From Prorocentrum cordatum (lineage: Eukaryota > Sar > Dinophyceae > Prorocentrales > Prorocentraceae), in assembly GCA_963575745.1 (NCBI GenBank), contig CAUYUJ010004558.1, forward strand, positions 364,291 to 428,290: a DNA stretch of 64,000 nt, read 5' to 3'. This document shows, piece by piece, positions 42,988 through 53,654 of the stretch (its first letter is position 1; every line of letters starts with the position of its first letter). A program made the position numbers and the translations under genes. The notes beneath the pieces are model-generated. The model did not search any database. It was not told the origin of the DNA and saw only the letters and a program-made list of their open reading frames with translations.

Positions 42988-43116
42988 ACAGTCGGACCGA
43001 GGTATACGATCGAGGTCGGTTCGGGGAGGGTACCCTTGGATGTTCTGTGCGTCGTGGCTGGCGGAGGATCCCGTGTTCCTGAAGGATGTTCTTCTGGCCT
43101 AGGTCCGACTGCATGA
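42988..43116 (+). mobile_element. Short TIR element, family F, copy 2
   Basis: ACAGTCGGACCGAGGTATAC at the left and GGCCTAGGTCCGACTGCATG at the right. The interior GGATGTTCTGTGCGTCGTGG and CTGAAGGATGTTCTTCTGGC match copy 1 at 29406-29595. Confidence 0.78.
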
Positions 43117-43354
43117 TTCGTGCAATGCGCGGCCGGAGAGGTCCCTACCCCCTCCTGGGCGCCAGCTTTTCGCCCTAGGCCAACTCATGATGGCCCTGGG
43201 GCCCCAAACGGCCCTCGAAGGCCGAAATCAAGGGAAAACCGCCAGATTGAAAATTGGCTTGGCGCGAGACCCAACCATATGCACTTGCAGACACCGCGGC
43301 AGGCGGGACAAAGAAGTGGGAAGCTTCCTGTGAGGTCACGAAGCGTGTGAGGGG

Positions 43355-44992
43355 TGTGCCGACATGGACTTTCGGTGGGCGGGAAGCCGCATGTGGACCC
43401 TGCCTTCGGTGGAGCTCCCTATGGGCCCACGAAGCGTGTGCGGGGTGTACCGAAATGGGCGTGCGGTGGGCGGGGAGCCGCATGTGGGCCTTGCCATTGG
43501 GGCATTCGGTGGAGCTCCCTCTGGGGTAACTAACGAAACGTGAGAGGGGCGTGCCGACATGGACATGCGGTGGACGGGGAGCCGCACATGGACCCTGTCT
43601 CTGGTGGAACTCCGTATGGGGCCACGAAACGTATGAGAGGTGTACCGAATTTGGCATGCATTGGGCGAGGAGGCGCATGTGGATCCTGCCACTGGGGCCT
43701 TCGGTGGAGCTCCCAGTGGGGTAACGAAATGTGTGAGGGGTGTGCCGAGATGGACACGCGGTGGGCGGGGAGCCGCATGTGGATCATACCTTCGGTTGAG
43801 CCCCTTCATCGGGCCACGAAACCTGCGAGGCGCGTGCCGATATGGACATGCGATGGGCGGGGAGCCGCGCGTGGACCTGCCACTGGGGCCTTCGGTGGGG
43901 CTCCCAACTTTGCAACGAAACGAGCGAGGGGTGTGCGGAAGTGGACATGCGGTGGGCGGCGAGCCGCATGCCTTTCACTGGGGCCTTCGGTGAGGCTCCC
44001 TATGGGGCCACGAAGCGTTAGAGCGGTGTGCCGAAATGGATATGCCGTGGGCGGGGAGCTGGATGTGGACCCTGCCATCGGGGCCTTCGATGGAGCTGCC
44101 TACGGGGCCACGAAGCGTGTGAGGGGTGTACCGACATGGACATGCTGTTGGCGGGGAGCCGCATGTGGACCTTGCTTTCGGTGGAGCTCCTCCTTATAGG
44201 GCCACGAAGCGTGTGCGGGGTGTGCCGATATGGACATGTGGTGGGCGGGGAGCCACACGTGTACCCTGCCAATGAGGCTTTCGGTTGAGCTCCTTGTGGG
44301 GTCACAAAGGGTGTGAGGCGTGCACCGAAAATAGACATGCGGTGGCCGAAGGGCCGCATATGGTCCCTGACTTTGGTGGAGCTCCCCATGGAGCCACGAA
44401 ACGTGTGACAGGTGTGCTGACATGGACATGCGGTGGGCGGGGAGCCGCACGCGGACCTTGCCATTGGGACATTTTATGGAGCTCCGAATGGGGCCACGAA
44501 ACGTGTGAGGTGTGTGCCGAAGGGGACATGCTGTGGGCGGGGAGCCGCATGTGGACACTGCCACTAGGGCCTTCGGTGGAGCTCCCTATGGGGCCACGAA
44601 GCGTGTGATGGGGTGAGCCGACATGGACATGCGGTGGGCGGGGCGGCGCATGTGGACCTTGCCACGGGGGGTTCGGCGGAGCTCCCTACGGGGCAACGAC
44701 ATGTGCGAGGGGTGTGCCGAAATGGACATGCGGGGGGCGGGGAGCCGCATGTGGATCCATCCAGCAGGGCTTCCTGTGGAGCTCCTCCCCTTGGGGCTAC
44801 GAAAGGTGTGTGCCGAAATGGGCATGGGGTGGGCGGGGAGCCGCATGTGGACTTTGTCGTCGGTGGAGCTCCTCCCTATGGGGCAACACAGCGTGTGAGG
44901 GGTGTGCCGACATGGACATTTGTTGAGCGGGGGGTCTCATGTGGGCCCTCTCACTGGGGTCTTCGGTGGAGCTCCTCCCTATGGGGCAACGA
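43355..44992 (+). repeat. Roughly 100-bp minisatellite, block 1
   Basis: Unit: GACATGCGGTGGGCGGGGAG, CCGCATGTGGACCCTGCC, TTCGGTGGAGCTCCCTATGG, GGCCACGAAACGTGTGAGGG, GTGTGCCGA. About 16-17 units with substitutions and small indels. Frames stay open by the repeat's composition, but they shift between units. Confidence 0.92.
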
Positions 44993-45054
<62 letters not shown>

Positions 45055-45108
45055 GTGTGTGTGTTGTGTGTGTGTGTGTGTTTGTGTGTGTGTGTTGTTG
45101 TGTGTGTG

Positions 45109-45147
<39 letters not shown>

Positions 45148-45507
45148 GTGTGTGTGTGTTTGTTGTGTGTGTGTGTTGTTGTGTGTGTGTTGTTGTGTGT
45201 GTGTGTTGTTGTGTGTGTGTGTGTCTGTGTGTGTTGTTGTGTGTGTTGTTGTGTGTGTGTGTTGTTGTGTGTGTGTTGTTGTGTGTGTGTGTTGTGTGTG
45301 TGTGTTGTTGTGTGTGTGTGTGCTGTTGTGTGTGTGTGCTGTTGTGTGTGTGTGTGTTTGTGTGTGTGTGTTTGTGTGTGTTTGTGTGTGTGTGTTTGTG
45401 TGTGTGTTTGTGTGTGTGTTTGTGTGTGTGTTTGTGTGTGTGTGTTTGTGTGTGTGTGTGTTTGTGTGTGTTTGTGTGTGTGTTTGTGTGTGTGTGTTTG
45501 TGTGTTG

Positions 45508-45542
<35 letters not shown>

Positions 45543-45780
45543 TGTTGTGTGAGTGTGTGAGGCGCGGGCGTGTGTGTGTGTCGTTGTGTGTGTGTGTGTG
45601 TGGTGTGTGTGTGTGTGTTTCTGTGTGTGTGTGTGAGTGTGTGTGTGTGTGTGTCGTGTGTGTGTGTGTGTGTGTGAGTGTGTGTTAGTGTGTGTGTGTC
45701 GCTGTGTGTGTGGTGTGTGTGTGTGTGTGTGTGTCGAGTTGTCGTGTGTGTAGTGTTGTGTGTGTGTGGGTGTGGTGTGC

Positions 45781-45845
<65 letters not shown>

Positions 45846-45847
45846 GC
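44992..45847. repeat. (TG)n tract, about 850 bp
   Basis: TG dinucleotides with TTG, TTTG and TGTC variants and a (TTG)n segment at 45100-45145. It interrupts the 100-bp minisatellite. The Cys/Val- and Thr/His-rich frames are artefacts. Confidence 0.97.
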
Positions 45848-45870
45848 GGGGGGGGGGGGGGGGGGGGGGG
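45848..45870 (+). repeat. Poly-G run of 23
   Basis: Uninterrupted G at the join between (TG)n and minisatellite block 2. It is a candidate quadruplex and a likely assembly weak point. Confidence 0.9.
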
Positions 45871-45887
45871 ATGGGGCCGGAATTGAC

Positions 45888-47025
45888 ATGCAGTGGGCGG
45901 GGAGCCGCATGTGGACCATGCCATTGCATGCAGTGGGCGGGGAGCCGCATGTGGACCATGCCATTGGAGCTTTCGGTGGAGCTCCCTATGGGGCCATGAA
46001 GCGTGTCAGGGGTGTGCCAAAATTGGCATGCGGCGGGCGTGGAGCCACATGCGTATCGTGCCGTCCGTAGGGATCCCGGTGGGGCCTCGAAACGTCTGAG
46101 GAGTGTGCCGACATGGACATGTGGTGAGCGGGGGGTCTCATGTGGGCCCTCTCACTGGGGCCTTCGGTGGAGCTCCTCCCTATGGGGCAGCGAAACGTGT
46201 GAGGGGTGTCCCGACATGGACATACGGTGCGCGGGGAGCCGCATGTGGGCCTTCGGTGGAGCTCCTCCCTGTGGGGCCTCTCACTGGGGCCTTCGGTGGA
46301 GCTCCTCCCTGTGGGGCCACGAAGGGTGTGTGCCGAAATGGACATGCTGTGGGCGGGGAGCCGCATGTGGGCCCTTCCACTGGGGCTTTCAGTGGAGCTC
46401 CCAATGGGGCCACGAAACGTGTGAGGCGTGTGCCGAAGGGGGCATGCGGTGGGCGGGGCGCCGAATGTGGACATTGCCACTAGGGCCTTCGGTGGAGCTC
46501 CCTATGGGGCCAGAGGTGTTCCGACATGGACATGCGGTGGGCGGGGAGCCGTATGTGGACCCTGCCACTTGAGTCTTCGGTGGGGCCCCTATCGGGCCAC
46601 GGAACGTGTGAGGGGTCTGCCGACATGGACATGCGGTGGACGTGGAGCCGCATGTGGACCCAGCCACAGGGCCTTCGGTGGGCCTCCCTACGGGGCCACG
46701 GAACGTGTGAGGGTGTGCCGAGATGGATACGCGGTGGGCGGGGAACCGCATGTGGACCCTGATTTCGCTGGAGCTCCTTATTTGGCTACGAAGCGGGTTA
46801 GGGGTATGCCGAAATGGACATGCTGTGGGCGGGGAGCTGGATGTGGACCCTGCCACTGGGGCCGTCGGTGGAGCTCCCTATGGGGCCACGAAACGTGTGA
46901 GGGGTGTGCTGAAATGGGCATGCGGTGGGCGGGGAGCCGCATGTGGACCCTGCCACTGCGGCCTTCGGAGGAGCTCCCTATGAGGCCAGAGAGCGTGTGA
47001 TGGGGTTTGCCGAAAAGGACGTGCG
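45888..47025 (+). repeat. Roughly 100-bp minisatellite, block 2
   Basis: Same unit and orientation as block 1, about 11 units. Confidence 0.92.
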
Positions 47026-47039
47026 GATACCAAAGGCAG

Positions 47040-47152
47040 GGGTGGGCGGATGGAGGAGCGGAAGGGGGGAGGAGGATAGGAGGAAGGATACGCGAGCAGC
47101 TGTCCCTTCAAAACGAGGACCCAACACCGCAGGATGGTTGGGAAAAACAGCT
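47040..47152 (+). repeat. Post-minisatellite segment shared with 51860-51940
   Basis: GGAGGAGGATAGGAGGAAGG, then CTTCAAAACGAGGACCCAAC, ACCGCAGGATGGTTGGGAAA. The second part recurs after block 4 with one change over about 40 nt. Confidence 0.75.
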
Positions 47153-47371
47153 CGTCGGGGATCTGGAAGTGGGCCGCGCCGATGCCGTTTCCTCAAGCCA
47201 GCCCCACGTCCGAGCCAGCACCGCGGCCCGAACCTCGCGTCCCGAAGGGCTCGACGACTCCTCTCCAAACGACTTGCGGGAATCGAGCCAGGCAAATCCA
47301 GATAATCACTCCGACGGGAAGACCCCACATGAAAAGCCGTCCGGCTAATTTGGAAATGATTTATATTCACG

Positions 47372-48178
47372 CCTCAGGAGCCCAACAGTGACGACAGTTA
47401 CAGGGATGAGGATGACCCGCTCGGACTAAAAACAGAAGGTGTAGGCCCCACAGGGAGGGGGCTCCCGCTGGAGACTTCCTCACAGTTCACTCACACACGA
47501 GGCTCCCCGCCTGATCATTCCTCCATATTCAGGCCTCGGGAGCCCCAAAGTGACGACAGTTACAGGGATGAGGATGACCCGCTCGGACTAAAAACAGAAG
47601 GTGTGGGCCCCACAGGGAGGGGGCTCCCGCCTGAGACTTCCTCACAGTTCACTCACAGACGAGGCTCCCCGCCTGATACTTCTTCCATACTCAGGCCTCA
47701 GGAACCCAAAAGTGACGACAGTTACAGGGATGAAGATGACCCGCTCGGATTAACATCATGAAGTGCGGGCCCCATAGGGAGGCGGCTCCCGCTGGAGACT
47801 TCCTCACAGTTCACTCACACACGAGGCTCCCCGCCTGATCATTCCTCCATGTTCAGGCCTCGGGAGCCCCAAAGTGACGACAGTTACAGGGATGAGGATG
47901 ACCCTCTCGGACTAAAAACATGAAGTGCGGGCCCCATAGGGAGAGGGCTCCCGCTGGAGACTTCCTCACAGTTCACTCACAGACGAGCCTCCCGCCTGAT
48001 ACTTCCCCATACTCGGGCCTCAGGAGCCCAACAGTGACGACAGTTACAGGGATGAGGATGACCCGCTCGGACTAAAAACAGAAGGTGTGGGCCCCACAGG
48101 GAGGGGGCTCCCGCCTGAGACTTCCTCACAGTTCACTCACAGACGAGGCTCCCCGCCTGATACTTCTTCCATATTCAA
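47372..48178 (+). repeat. 162-bp tandem repeat, five units
   Basis: Units carry AGTGACGACAGTTACAGGGA, TGAGGATGACCCGCTCGGAC, GGCCCCA(C)AGGGAGG, CTTCCTCACAGTTCACTCAC and CCCCGCCTGAT. The AGTGACGAC starts at 47387, 47549, 47711, 47873 and 48033, so the period is 162 (54 codons) four times, then 160. One plus frame stays open from about 47354 through units 1 and 2 into unit 3 (SDDSYRDEDDPLGL and on), then stops where units 3 and 4 have ACATGA or ATCATGA instead of ACAGAAGG. No start codon or splice evidence was found. Confidence 0.93.
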
Positions 48179-48182
48179 GCTA

Positions 48183-48390
48183 GCGAGTGAGTGGGTGAGT
48201 GAGTGAGTGAATGACTGAATGAGTGATGATGATGATGAGGAGGAGGATGATGAGGATGATGAGGATGATGAGGATGATGCGATTGATGAGTGAGTGGGTC
48301 AGTGAGTGTGTGATCGAGTGATGGTCAAGGTGATCAAGATGGTCTGTATGTGAGTGAATGTGAGTGTGAGTGAGTGTGTGGTCCTGTGTG
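48183..48390. repeat. GAGT / GAT short repeats
   Basis: GAGTGAGTGAG then GATGATGAGGATGAT, then GTGAGTGTGAGTG words. Confidence 0.85.
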
Positions 48391-48604
48391 TTCCTGCTCG
48401 GGGTTTCCAAAGAAAACAAGAACCACACTTTGGATGTGGGGAAGAATCCAGACACATCCAGACAAGTCGACGTACATCAAGATCAATCTTGGCGAATCCA
48501 GGAATATCCGAGGATAAATTTGAAGAGTTCGCGGAAGCTCCAGCGCAAGTCTTTCGGTACCAAATCATGGGAGCCGTCTGTGTCCTCGTACTCCGTCTTT
48601 AGAT

Positions 48605-48735
48605 TGCGCCAGCGTCGATTAGCGTCTGGCGATCGATGAGACAGCGGCGATTCAGTATCCATGAGCGTCGATTTAGCGTCGAACAGCGTCGATTTAGCGT
48701 CGACTATCCTCGATCTGCGTCGACCCACAAGAGCC
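48605..48735. repeat. GCGTCGATTTA repeat
   Basis: GCGTCGATT words every 15-20 nt. Related words at 34810-34875. Confidence 0.75.
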
Positions 48736-48769
48736 AGCAATATTGCATGGGAGGCCCTCCTATGAGCGA

Positions 48770-48900
48770 CGAGAAAAGGAAACGGGCCCAACTGGGCCGA
48801 CATTCGCGCGAAGCTGCCCGCGTAAGTCGCGGCGCAAGGTCGCTATGCCATCTCGTGTAAGAACCATGTCTTTCCGGCGCCCATCTGAGTTGCCGCCGAA
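48770..48900 (+). repeat. Dispersed repeat related to 31960-32110
   Basis: Shares CCGACATT.GCGCG.AAGC, GCCCGCGTAAGT and GCCATCTCG.G.AAGA.CC with that region in the same order. Confidence 0.55.
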
Positions 48901-48975
48901 GAGCCCAGGGGCAGCGGAAGCCGCGGAGCCCTCCACGATCGCAGGCCGAGGACTGCCCGCCCACCCGCCGCAGAG

Positions 48976-49170
48976 GACCGCCCGGCCCTCGCCGTGTTGC
49001 GCACGCCCCGCGGCTCGGAGATCACCACGGACGCCGCCCTGCTGGAGCGCACGGCGGACGCGCCATGGGCCAGCGAGCCCGGCGGCCTGCCGCCAGCGGC
49101 GCGCTCGCCGCTGCGGCTGCCCACGCTGGGCGAGAAGCTGGGCGAGCTGTGCCTCGACCGCCCGGGCGTG
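48976..49170 (+). CDS. Possible exon of an unidentified protein
   Basis: Reads DRPALAVLRTPRGSEITTDA, ALLERTADAPWASEPGGLPP, ARSPLRLPTLGEKLGELCLD. The acceptor CGCAGAG|GAC follows the AG|G rule, and third positions are strongly G/C as in the kinesin exons. It is in phase 0, so it could belong to the same gene, or it could be a separate one. No domain recognised. The 3' edge is open; CCGGGC|GTGGGC (49168) is one possible GT donor. Confidence 0.38.
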
Positions 49171-49287
49171 GGCCGGCCGCCCTCAGGCCGGGGGGGGGGG
49201 GGCGCTGGGAGCGCTCGGGGGCGCTCGGGGGAGCCTCGACACCCGGACGCCCTCCCGGCGTGAAAAAGACACGACGGGAGATCGTGG

Positions 49288-49403
49288 GCGATGCCCGGCC
49301 TCTCGGGGCCCTCATCGGGTCCGGGGACCGTCACAAAACAGCTCGGGGTCCAACCTTTGAGGGCCCACGACGTAGAGAAATCGCGGCGTCGGGGGTCCAG
49401 GAA
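49288..49403 (+). mobile_element. Dispersed short element R2
   Basis: GATGCCCGGCCTCTCGGGGC, GGGGACCGTCACAAAACAGC and terminal TCGCGGCGTCGGGGGTCCAG. Confidence 0.62.
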
Positions 49404-49627
49404 GGCCTATCGGGCTGGGGGCTGTTGGGCCCTGGGGCCCGCGCCATCGGCCGAGGATCGGCACGGGCGGCCAGTGGCCTTTTTGCGCCCCTGCCCTGCA
49501 CCGTCTCTCCTTAAAAGTGCCACGACGTGGCAGGCCTGGGCGGGAGTTGGACACGCGCGTGGCCACATGCCGCGCGCGAGATCTGAGAATCCAGCCGCCT
49601 GCTTACGTCTACCTCCCTGTCGCAGCC

Positions 49628-49780
49628 GACCGCAGGCCCCGGCCGCTCCACCTCCCAGCCGGTGCGAGCGGCGTCGCCGCTGCGGCCGCCGCCGCGGGAG
49701 GGCAAGCGCGCGGGCCCCAGCTGCCCGCCGACCGCGCGGGCGCTGGGCACGTCGACCTGCCTCGCGGGGCCCCCAATAGT
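49628..49780 (+). CDS. Possible proline-rich exon
   Basis: After TGTCGCAG, one frame reads PTAGPGRSTSQPVRAASPLR, PPPREGKRAGPSCPPTARAL. A pyrimidine run and CAG precede it, but the base after AG is C, unlike the other acceptors. The high GC content means an open frame is weak evidence. Confidence 0.22.
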
Positions 49781-49821
49781 AACATACGCAGCAGCTCGCA
49801 ATTGCGGATGAGAGCGAGGGG

Positions 49822-49910
49822 GCGGGCGCGGGGTGGGCCGCGGGTGGGTCGCGGGGTGGGCCGCGGGTGGGTCGCGGGGTGGGGTGGGTCGCGGGTGGGT
49901 CGTGGGCGAG
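49822..49910. repeat. GGGTGGGTCGCG minisatellite
   Basis: GCGGGGTGGGCCGCGGGTGG words repeated about seven times, strongly G-rich on plus. Confidence 0.88.
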
Positions 49911-50099
49911 GACGACGACAACGCGACAACAACACAACAAGCAGAATCCGCCGGACGGAACCCCATTCCTGCCACGCACCAAGGGACAACGAATGACCGT
50001 TCGGCCCCCGCACTCTGACGTAGCCTAGCGAAGGGCCCAACCCTCCAACCCTATGCAGCCCTCTCCGGGCATTCTACGCGCCGCAGGATCATGGAATTC

Positions 50100-50340
50100 G
50101 CGTCCCTGTGGGGAACTATCTGTGGGAGGGGTGTCCCGAAATCGGCGGAGGGGCGGCATACGTCTGCGCCCACTGCGACCGTAGGTCGAGCTCCCTGGGG
50201 GGTGGCACGGTCCTTGTGAGGGGTGCGCCGACCTGGGGGTGGGGGGGCAGCATGCGTCTGCGCCCACTGAGGCCGCGGGTGGAGCTCCCTGAGGGGCACG
50301 ATCCGTGCGAGGGGTGCGCCGGAATGGTTCGGGGAGCGAG
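50100..50340 (+). repeat. Roughly 85-100 bp minisatellite, block 3 (diverged)
   Basis: GAGGGGTGC(G)CC, GCAGCATGCGTCTGCGCCCA and GGAGCTCCCTG words put this in the same family as blocks 1, 2 and 4; about 2.5 units. Confidence 0.7.
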
Positions 50341-50377
50341 GGCCCAGCAGCACATTGAGGGTTGGTAAAGAAGTCAG

Positions 50378-50442
50378 TTGAATGACAAAGGCGGGAGGCC
50401 ACAGGAGGCAATGGGAGGCCACGGGAGGCAATGGGAGACAAC
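50378..50442. repeat. GGGAGGCCAC / GGAGGCAAT short tandem repeat
   Basis: Three to four 18-bp units. Confidence 0.8.
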
Positions 50443-50639
50443 GTCGCCCGACCGATTCGGGATCCGGCATCGCACCTCATGGTGGTTGCTTAGACTCTAA
50501 GCAACGCCTAAGAGACAATTTTATACAGAACCCTTGCAGACAAGTTGTTTATGGAAAATCATTCAAAAGCAAAAACCAAAACGAAAACAAAAACCGGCGA
50601 AGGACCCAACCATCAGCAGTGATGTGTACCGCAGTTGTG

Positions 50640-51775
50640 AGCACCATCTTCGGTGGATCCTTCTAGCGGCCACGAAACGTTTGAGGGGTGTGCCAGATTT
50701 GCTCGTCGGCGGCAGGCGGACTTTTCCACTGGAGCCTTCGGTGGAGCTCTCTTTGGGGCTAGGAAACGTGCGAGGGGTTACAGAAATAGGGCGGCACCGA
50801 CATGCGGACCCTGCCGCTGCGGCCTTCTGGTGGTGCCGCCTAAGGCCACGAAACGTGCGAGGGGTGCGCGAAAATGTCGGATGGGACCGCATGCGGGCGC
50901 TGCCCTTGGGGCCGCAGATGGAGCACCCTGTGGGGCCACGGAACGCGTGAGGGGTTCGCCGAAATGAGGGGGTGGAACCGCATGCGGGCGTTGCCCCATG
51001 GGGCCTCAGGTGGAGCACCCTGTGGGGCCGCGGAACGCGTGAGGGGTTCGCCGAAATGGGGAGATGGAACCGCATGCGGGCCCTGCCACTGGGGCCTTCG
51101 GTGGAGCTCCTTTTGGGGCCACGAACGTGTGAGGGGTGTGCCGAAATGGCGAGGTGGCAGCATGCGGGCCCTGCCACTGGGGCCTTCGGTGGAGCTCCCT
51201 ATGGGGCTACGAAACGTGTGAGGGGTGTGCCGAAATGGCGAAGTGGCGGCATGCGGGCCCTGGCATTGGGGCCTTCGGAGCTCCCTATGGGGCTTCGCGA
51301 CGTGTGAGGTGTGTGCCGAAGTGGCGAGGTGGCGGCATGCGGGCCCTGACACTGGAGCCTTCGGTGGAGCTCCCTACGGGCCACGAAGCGTGTGAGGTGT
51401 GTGTGCCGAAATGGCGAGGTGGTGCTATGCGGGCCTTGCCACTGGGGCCTTCGGTGGAGCTCCCTGTGGGATACGAAACGTGTGAGGGGTGTGCCGAAAT
51501 GGTGAGGTGGAGGCATGGGGGCCCTGGCACTGGGGCCTTCGGTGGAGCTCCCTATGGGGCTACGAAACTTGTGAGGGGCGTGTCGAAATGGCGGGGTGGC
51601 AGCATGCGGGCCCTGGCACCGGGGCCTTCGGTGGAGCTCTCTGTGGGGCTACGAAACGTGTGATGGGTATGCCGAAATGGCGAGGTGGCGGCATGCGGGC
51701 CCTGGCACTGAGGCCTTCGGTGGAGCTTCCTACGGGGCTACGAAGCGCTGTACCGGGCGTGCCGAAACAGAGAAA
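50640..51775 (+). repeat. Minisatellite, block 4
   Basis: Unit near 88-90 bp: GGCGGCATGCGGGCCCTG, GGGGCCTTCGGTGGAGCTCC, CTATGGGGCTACGAAACGTG, TGAGGGGTGTGCCGAAATGG. About 13 units. It lacks the GGTGGGCGGGGAGC part of blocks 1-2, so it is a sister array. Confidence 0.9.
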
Positions 51776-51794
51776 TGCGGAGGGCAGAGGCAAG

Positions 51795-51880
51795 GAGGAG
51801 GAGGAGGAGGAGGAGGAGGAGGCGGAGGAGGAGGAGGAGGAGGAGGAAGAGGAGGAGGAGGAGGAGAGGAGAGAGGAGAT
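51795..51880. repeat. (GGA)n microsatellite
   Basis: GGA/GAG triplets. Confidence 0.94.
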
Positions 51881-51889
51881 GCGGGGCGC

Positions 51890-51945
51890 CGTCTCTTCAA
51901 AACGAGGACCCAACACCACAGGATGGTTGGGAAAAAATTGCAAAA
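51890..51945 (+). repeat. Post-minisatellite segment, second copy
   Basis: CTCTTCAAAACGAGGACCCA, ACACCACAGGATGGTTGGGA as at 47104-47150. Confidence 0.75.
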
Positions 51946-52292
51946 GCCAGTGTGTTGCACCGCTCCTCCCTCGCGCCTTCGCACTCCCTCGGCTCAGGTC
52001 GTGGCGATCACCGATCGCGCGGCAGGTCACGCCCCGGCCAGGCCTGCGCGGCGGAGGCTGCCGATCTCACTTCGCGATAGATCGACCGAGCGCCTTGGAT
52101 CTCCAGCGTCGCGAGGAAGAAAGCACCGCGAGCGCTTCTTCTCGCAACCTCGGCGTTCGGAGGCTGCCCTTCAGGCCCCAGGGCCATCAGAAAACGAGCC
52201 GTGAGGAGGAACAACCTCGGGGACAGGGCCGAGAGCTCCGAGGCACACGTCGTGAAAAGGTCGCGACGTCGGAGTTCCAGGGCTGCTGATCT

Positions 52293-52508
52293 AGGCCTCC
52301 CAGATGGGGGCGGAGTAGGTGGGGTTGAAGGGCCTCGCCGCATCGCCGATGAATCGCCGATGCATCGGCAACGCGGCTCGATGTGGAGCCCGATTTTCTC
52401 CACGCCAACGTCGCCGATGCGTCGCTGGCGTCGCGGGTGCGTCGCCAATGCATCGGCGATGCATCGCCTATGCGGCTCGATCCTCCGACCCCATCTAGGA
52501 GGCCTCTA
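52293..52508 (+). mobile_element. Introner-like TIR element D
   Basis: Left end AGGCCTCCCAGATGGGGGCG; right end CGATCCTCCGACCCCATCTA then GGAGGCCTCTAG, inverted. Core GATGTGGAGCCCGATTTTCT as in A and C. Here no exon is recognisable nearby. Confidence 0.78.
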
Positions 52509-52955
52509 GCTTCTAGCTGAGGCGCCAGCACGCCGATGCGGAAATCCTCCAGCCGGAGCCCTTCGCGGACGTTCCCCCAGCCCCTGCTGGCATCCTGAGC
52601 AGCCTGGCGTGTACAGTACAGGGGAATTCGGGCTACGCACGTACTCGACACTGTGAGGCGCAGACAGCGACCTTTGCATTCGCCCCCAGACGTCCAACGT
52701 CCAGTGGAAAAAAGCAAGACTTCCGTTTTTGTTCCATGGGGGACGAGGGCCCTCGCCCCGGACCCAGGTTTGTCAAAAGACCCGATGAAAGACGACCCCA
52801 GGGGCAGGGGTCGAGAAGCTGCGGGAGCACGCGCTGAACAAAAGTTACAACGTCGGAGAGTTGGGTATATCGGGCGGACCGGAAGGGGAGGGGTAAGGGG
52901 GGTTGCGAAATCAAATTGCTGCGGTCAGTTGGTTTCGGCTCCCTTGCCGTGCAAT
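52509..52955. other. Unique sequence with an R2 fragment
   Basis: 52705-52860 shows GACGAGGGCCCTCGCCCCGG and CCAGGGGCAGGGGTCGAG, weakly like R2. No gene seen. Confidence 0.4.
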
Positions 52956-52959
52956 TTCC

Positions 52960-53160
52960 CAGATATACGGCAGGCTCGTGTCGTGTCGACGCGGCGGCGA
53001 CCCCGCCGCGGGCGTTCAAGGTTGATTGCCGCCAGTGGGCCAAGAGTGGGCCAATATGGAACGGCCTGGCGATCGAAAAGCCGCCAACCGTTCAAGGTTG
53101 CACGAGCCACGCGGCATCAGAAGCCAACGCCAGGGTCGTCACGACAAGAACTTGCCGTGT
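52960..53160. mobile_element. Foldback TIR element, family G, copy 2
   Basis: ATACGGCAGGCTCGTGTCGT at the left and GTCGTCACGACAAGAACTTG then CCGTGTG at the right. The interior GGGCGTTCAAGGTTG and CCGTTCAAGGTTG match the copy at 20985-21185. Confidence 0.65.
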
Positions 53161-53429
53161 GTCCGTTCCCTGTGCCTCGGGGCGCTTGGGAATCCCGCCA
53201 CTTACGTGCAGCTGGTTGGGTGACCACCCTCGTGCCTTCCCCCCCCCTTCTCCTCCGCCACGAGTCTTGCGTCTAGCGCACGCCTCTTTGCACGTGATCG
53301 CGTTCACTGCCTGCTGTGAGCTCTCGCCCTTTGCCGAGGACAGAATCGCACCGCCGCGCGCACGGCCCCCGCTCGCAGAAAATTGATGGGCATAGCGTAG
53401 CACCAGCGACGGCCTTCAGACACCTCAGA

Positions 53430-53479
53430 CCGCTGGAGGAGGAGGAGAAGAAGGAGGAGGAGGACGACGAGGATGCAGA

Positions 53480-53522
<43 letters not shown>

Positions 53523-53650
53523 ACGACGACGACGCACGACGCACGACGCGCGACGGCGACGATGACGACGACGTCGACGTCGACGACGTCGACGACCACA
53601 ACCACGACCACGACCACGACCACGACGGCGACAACGACATCGTCGGACGA
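53430..53650. repeat. (GGA)n-(GAC)n compound microsatellite
   Basis: GGAGGA, then GAC triplets, then ACCACG and GACGTC words. Confidence 0.94.
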
Positions 53651-53654
53651 CGAC

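Noticed and set aside
44613-45964. Cys/Val-rich and Thr/His-rich frames of over 300 codons
   Set aside because: Products of the (TG)n tract and the adjoining minisatellite.
43355-51775. CRISPR-like array
   Set aside because: Units are contiguous without unique spacers and the DNA is clearly eukaryotic; these are minisatellites.
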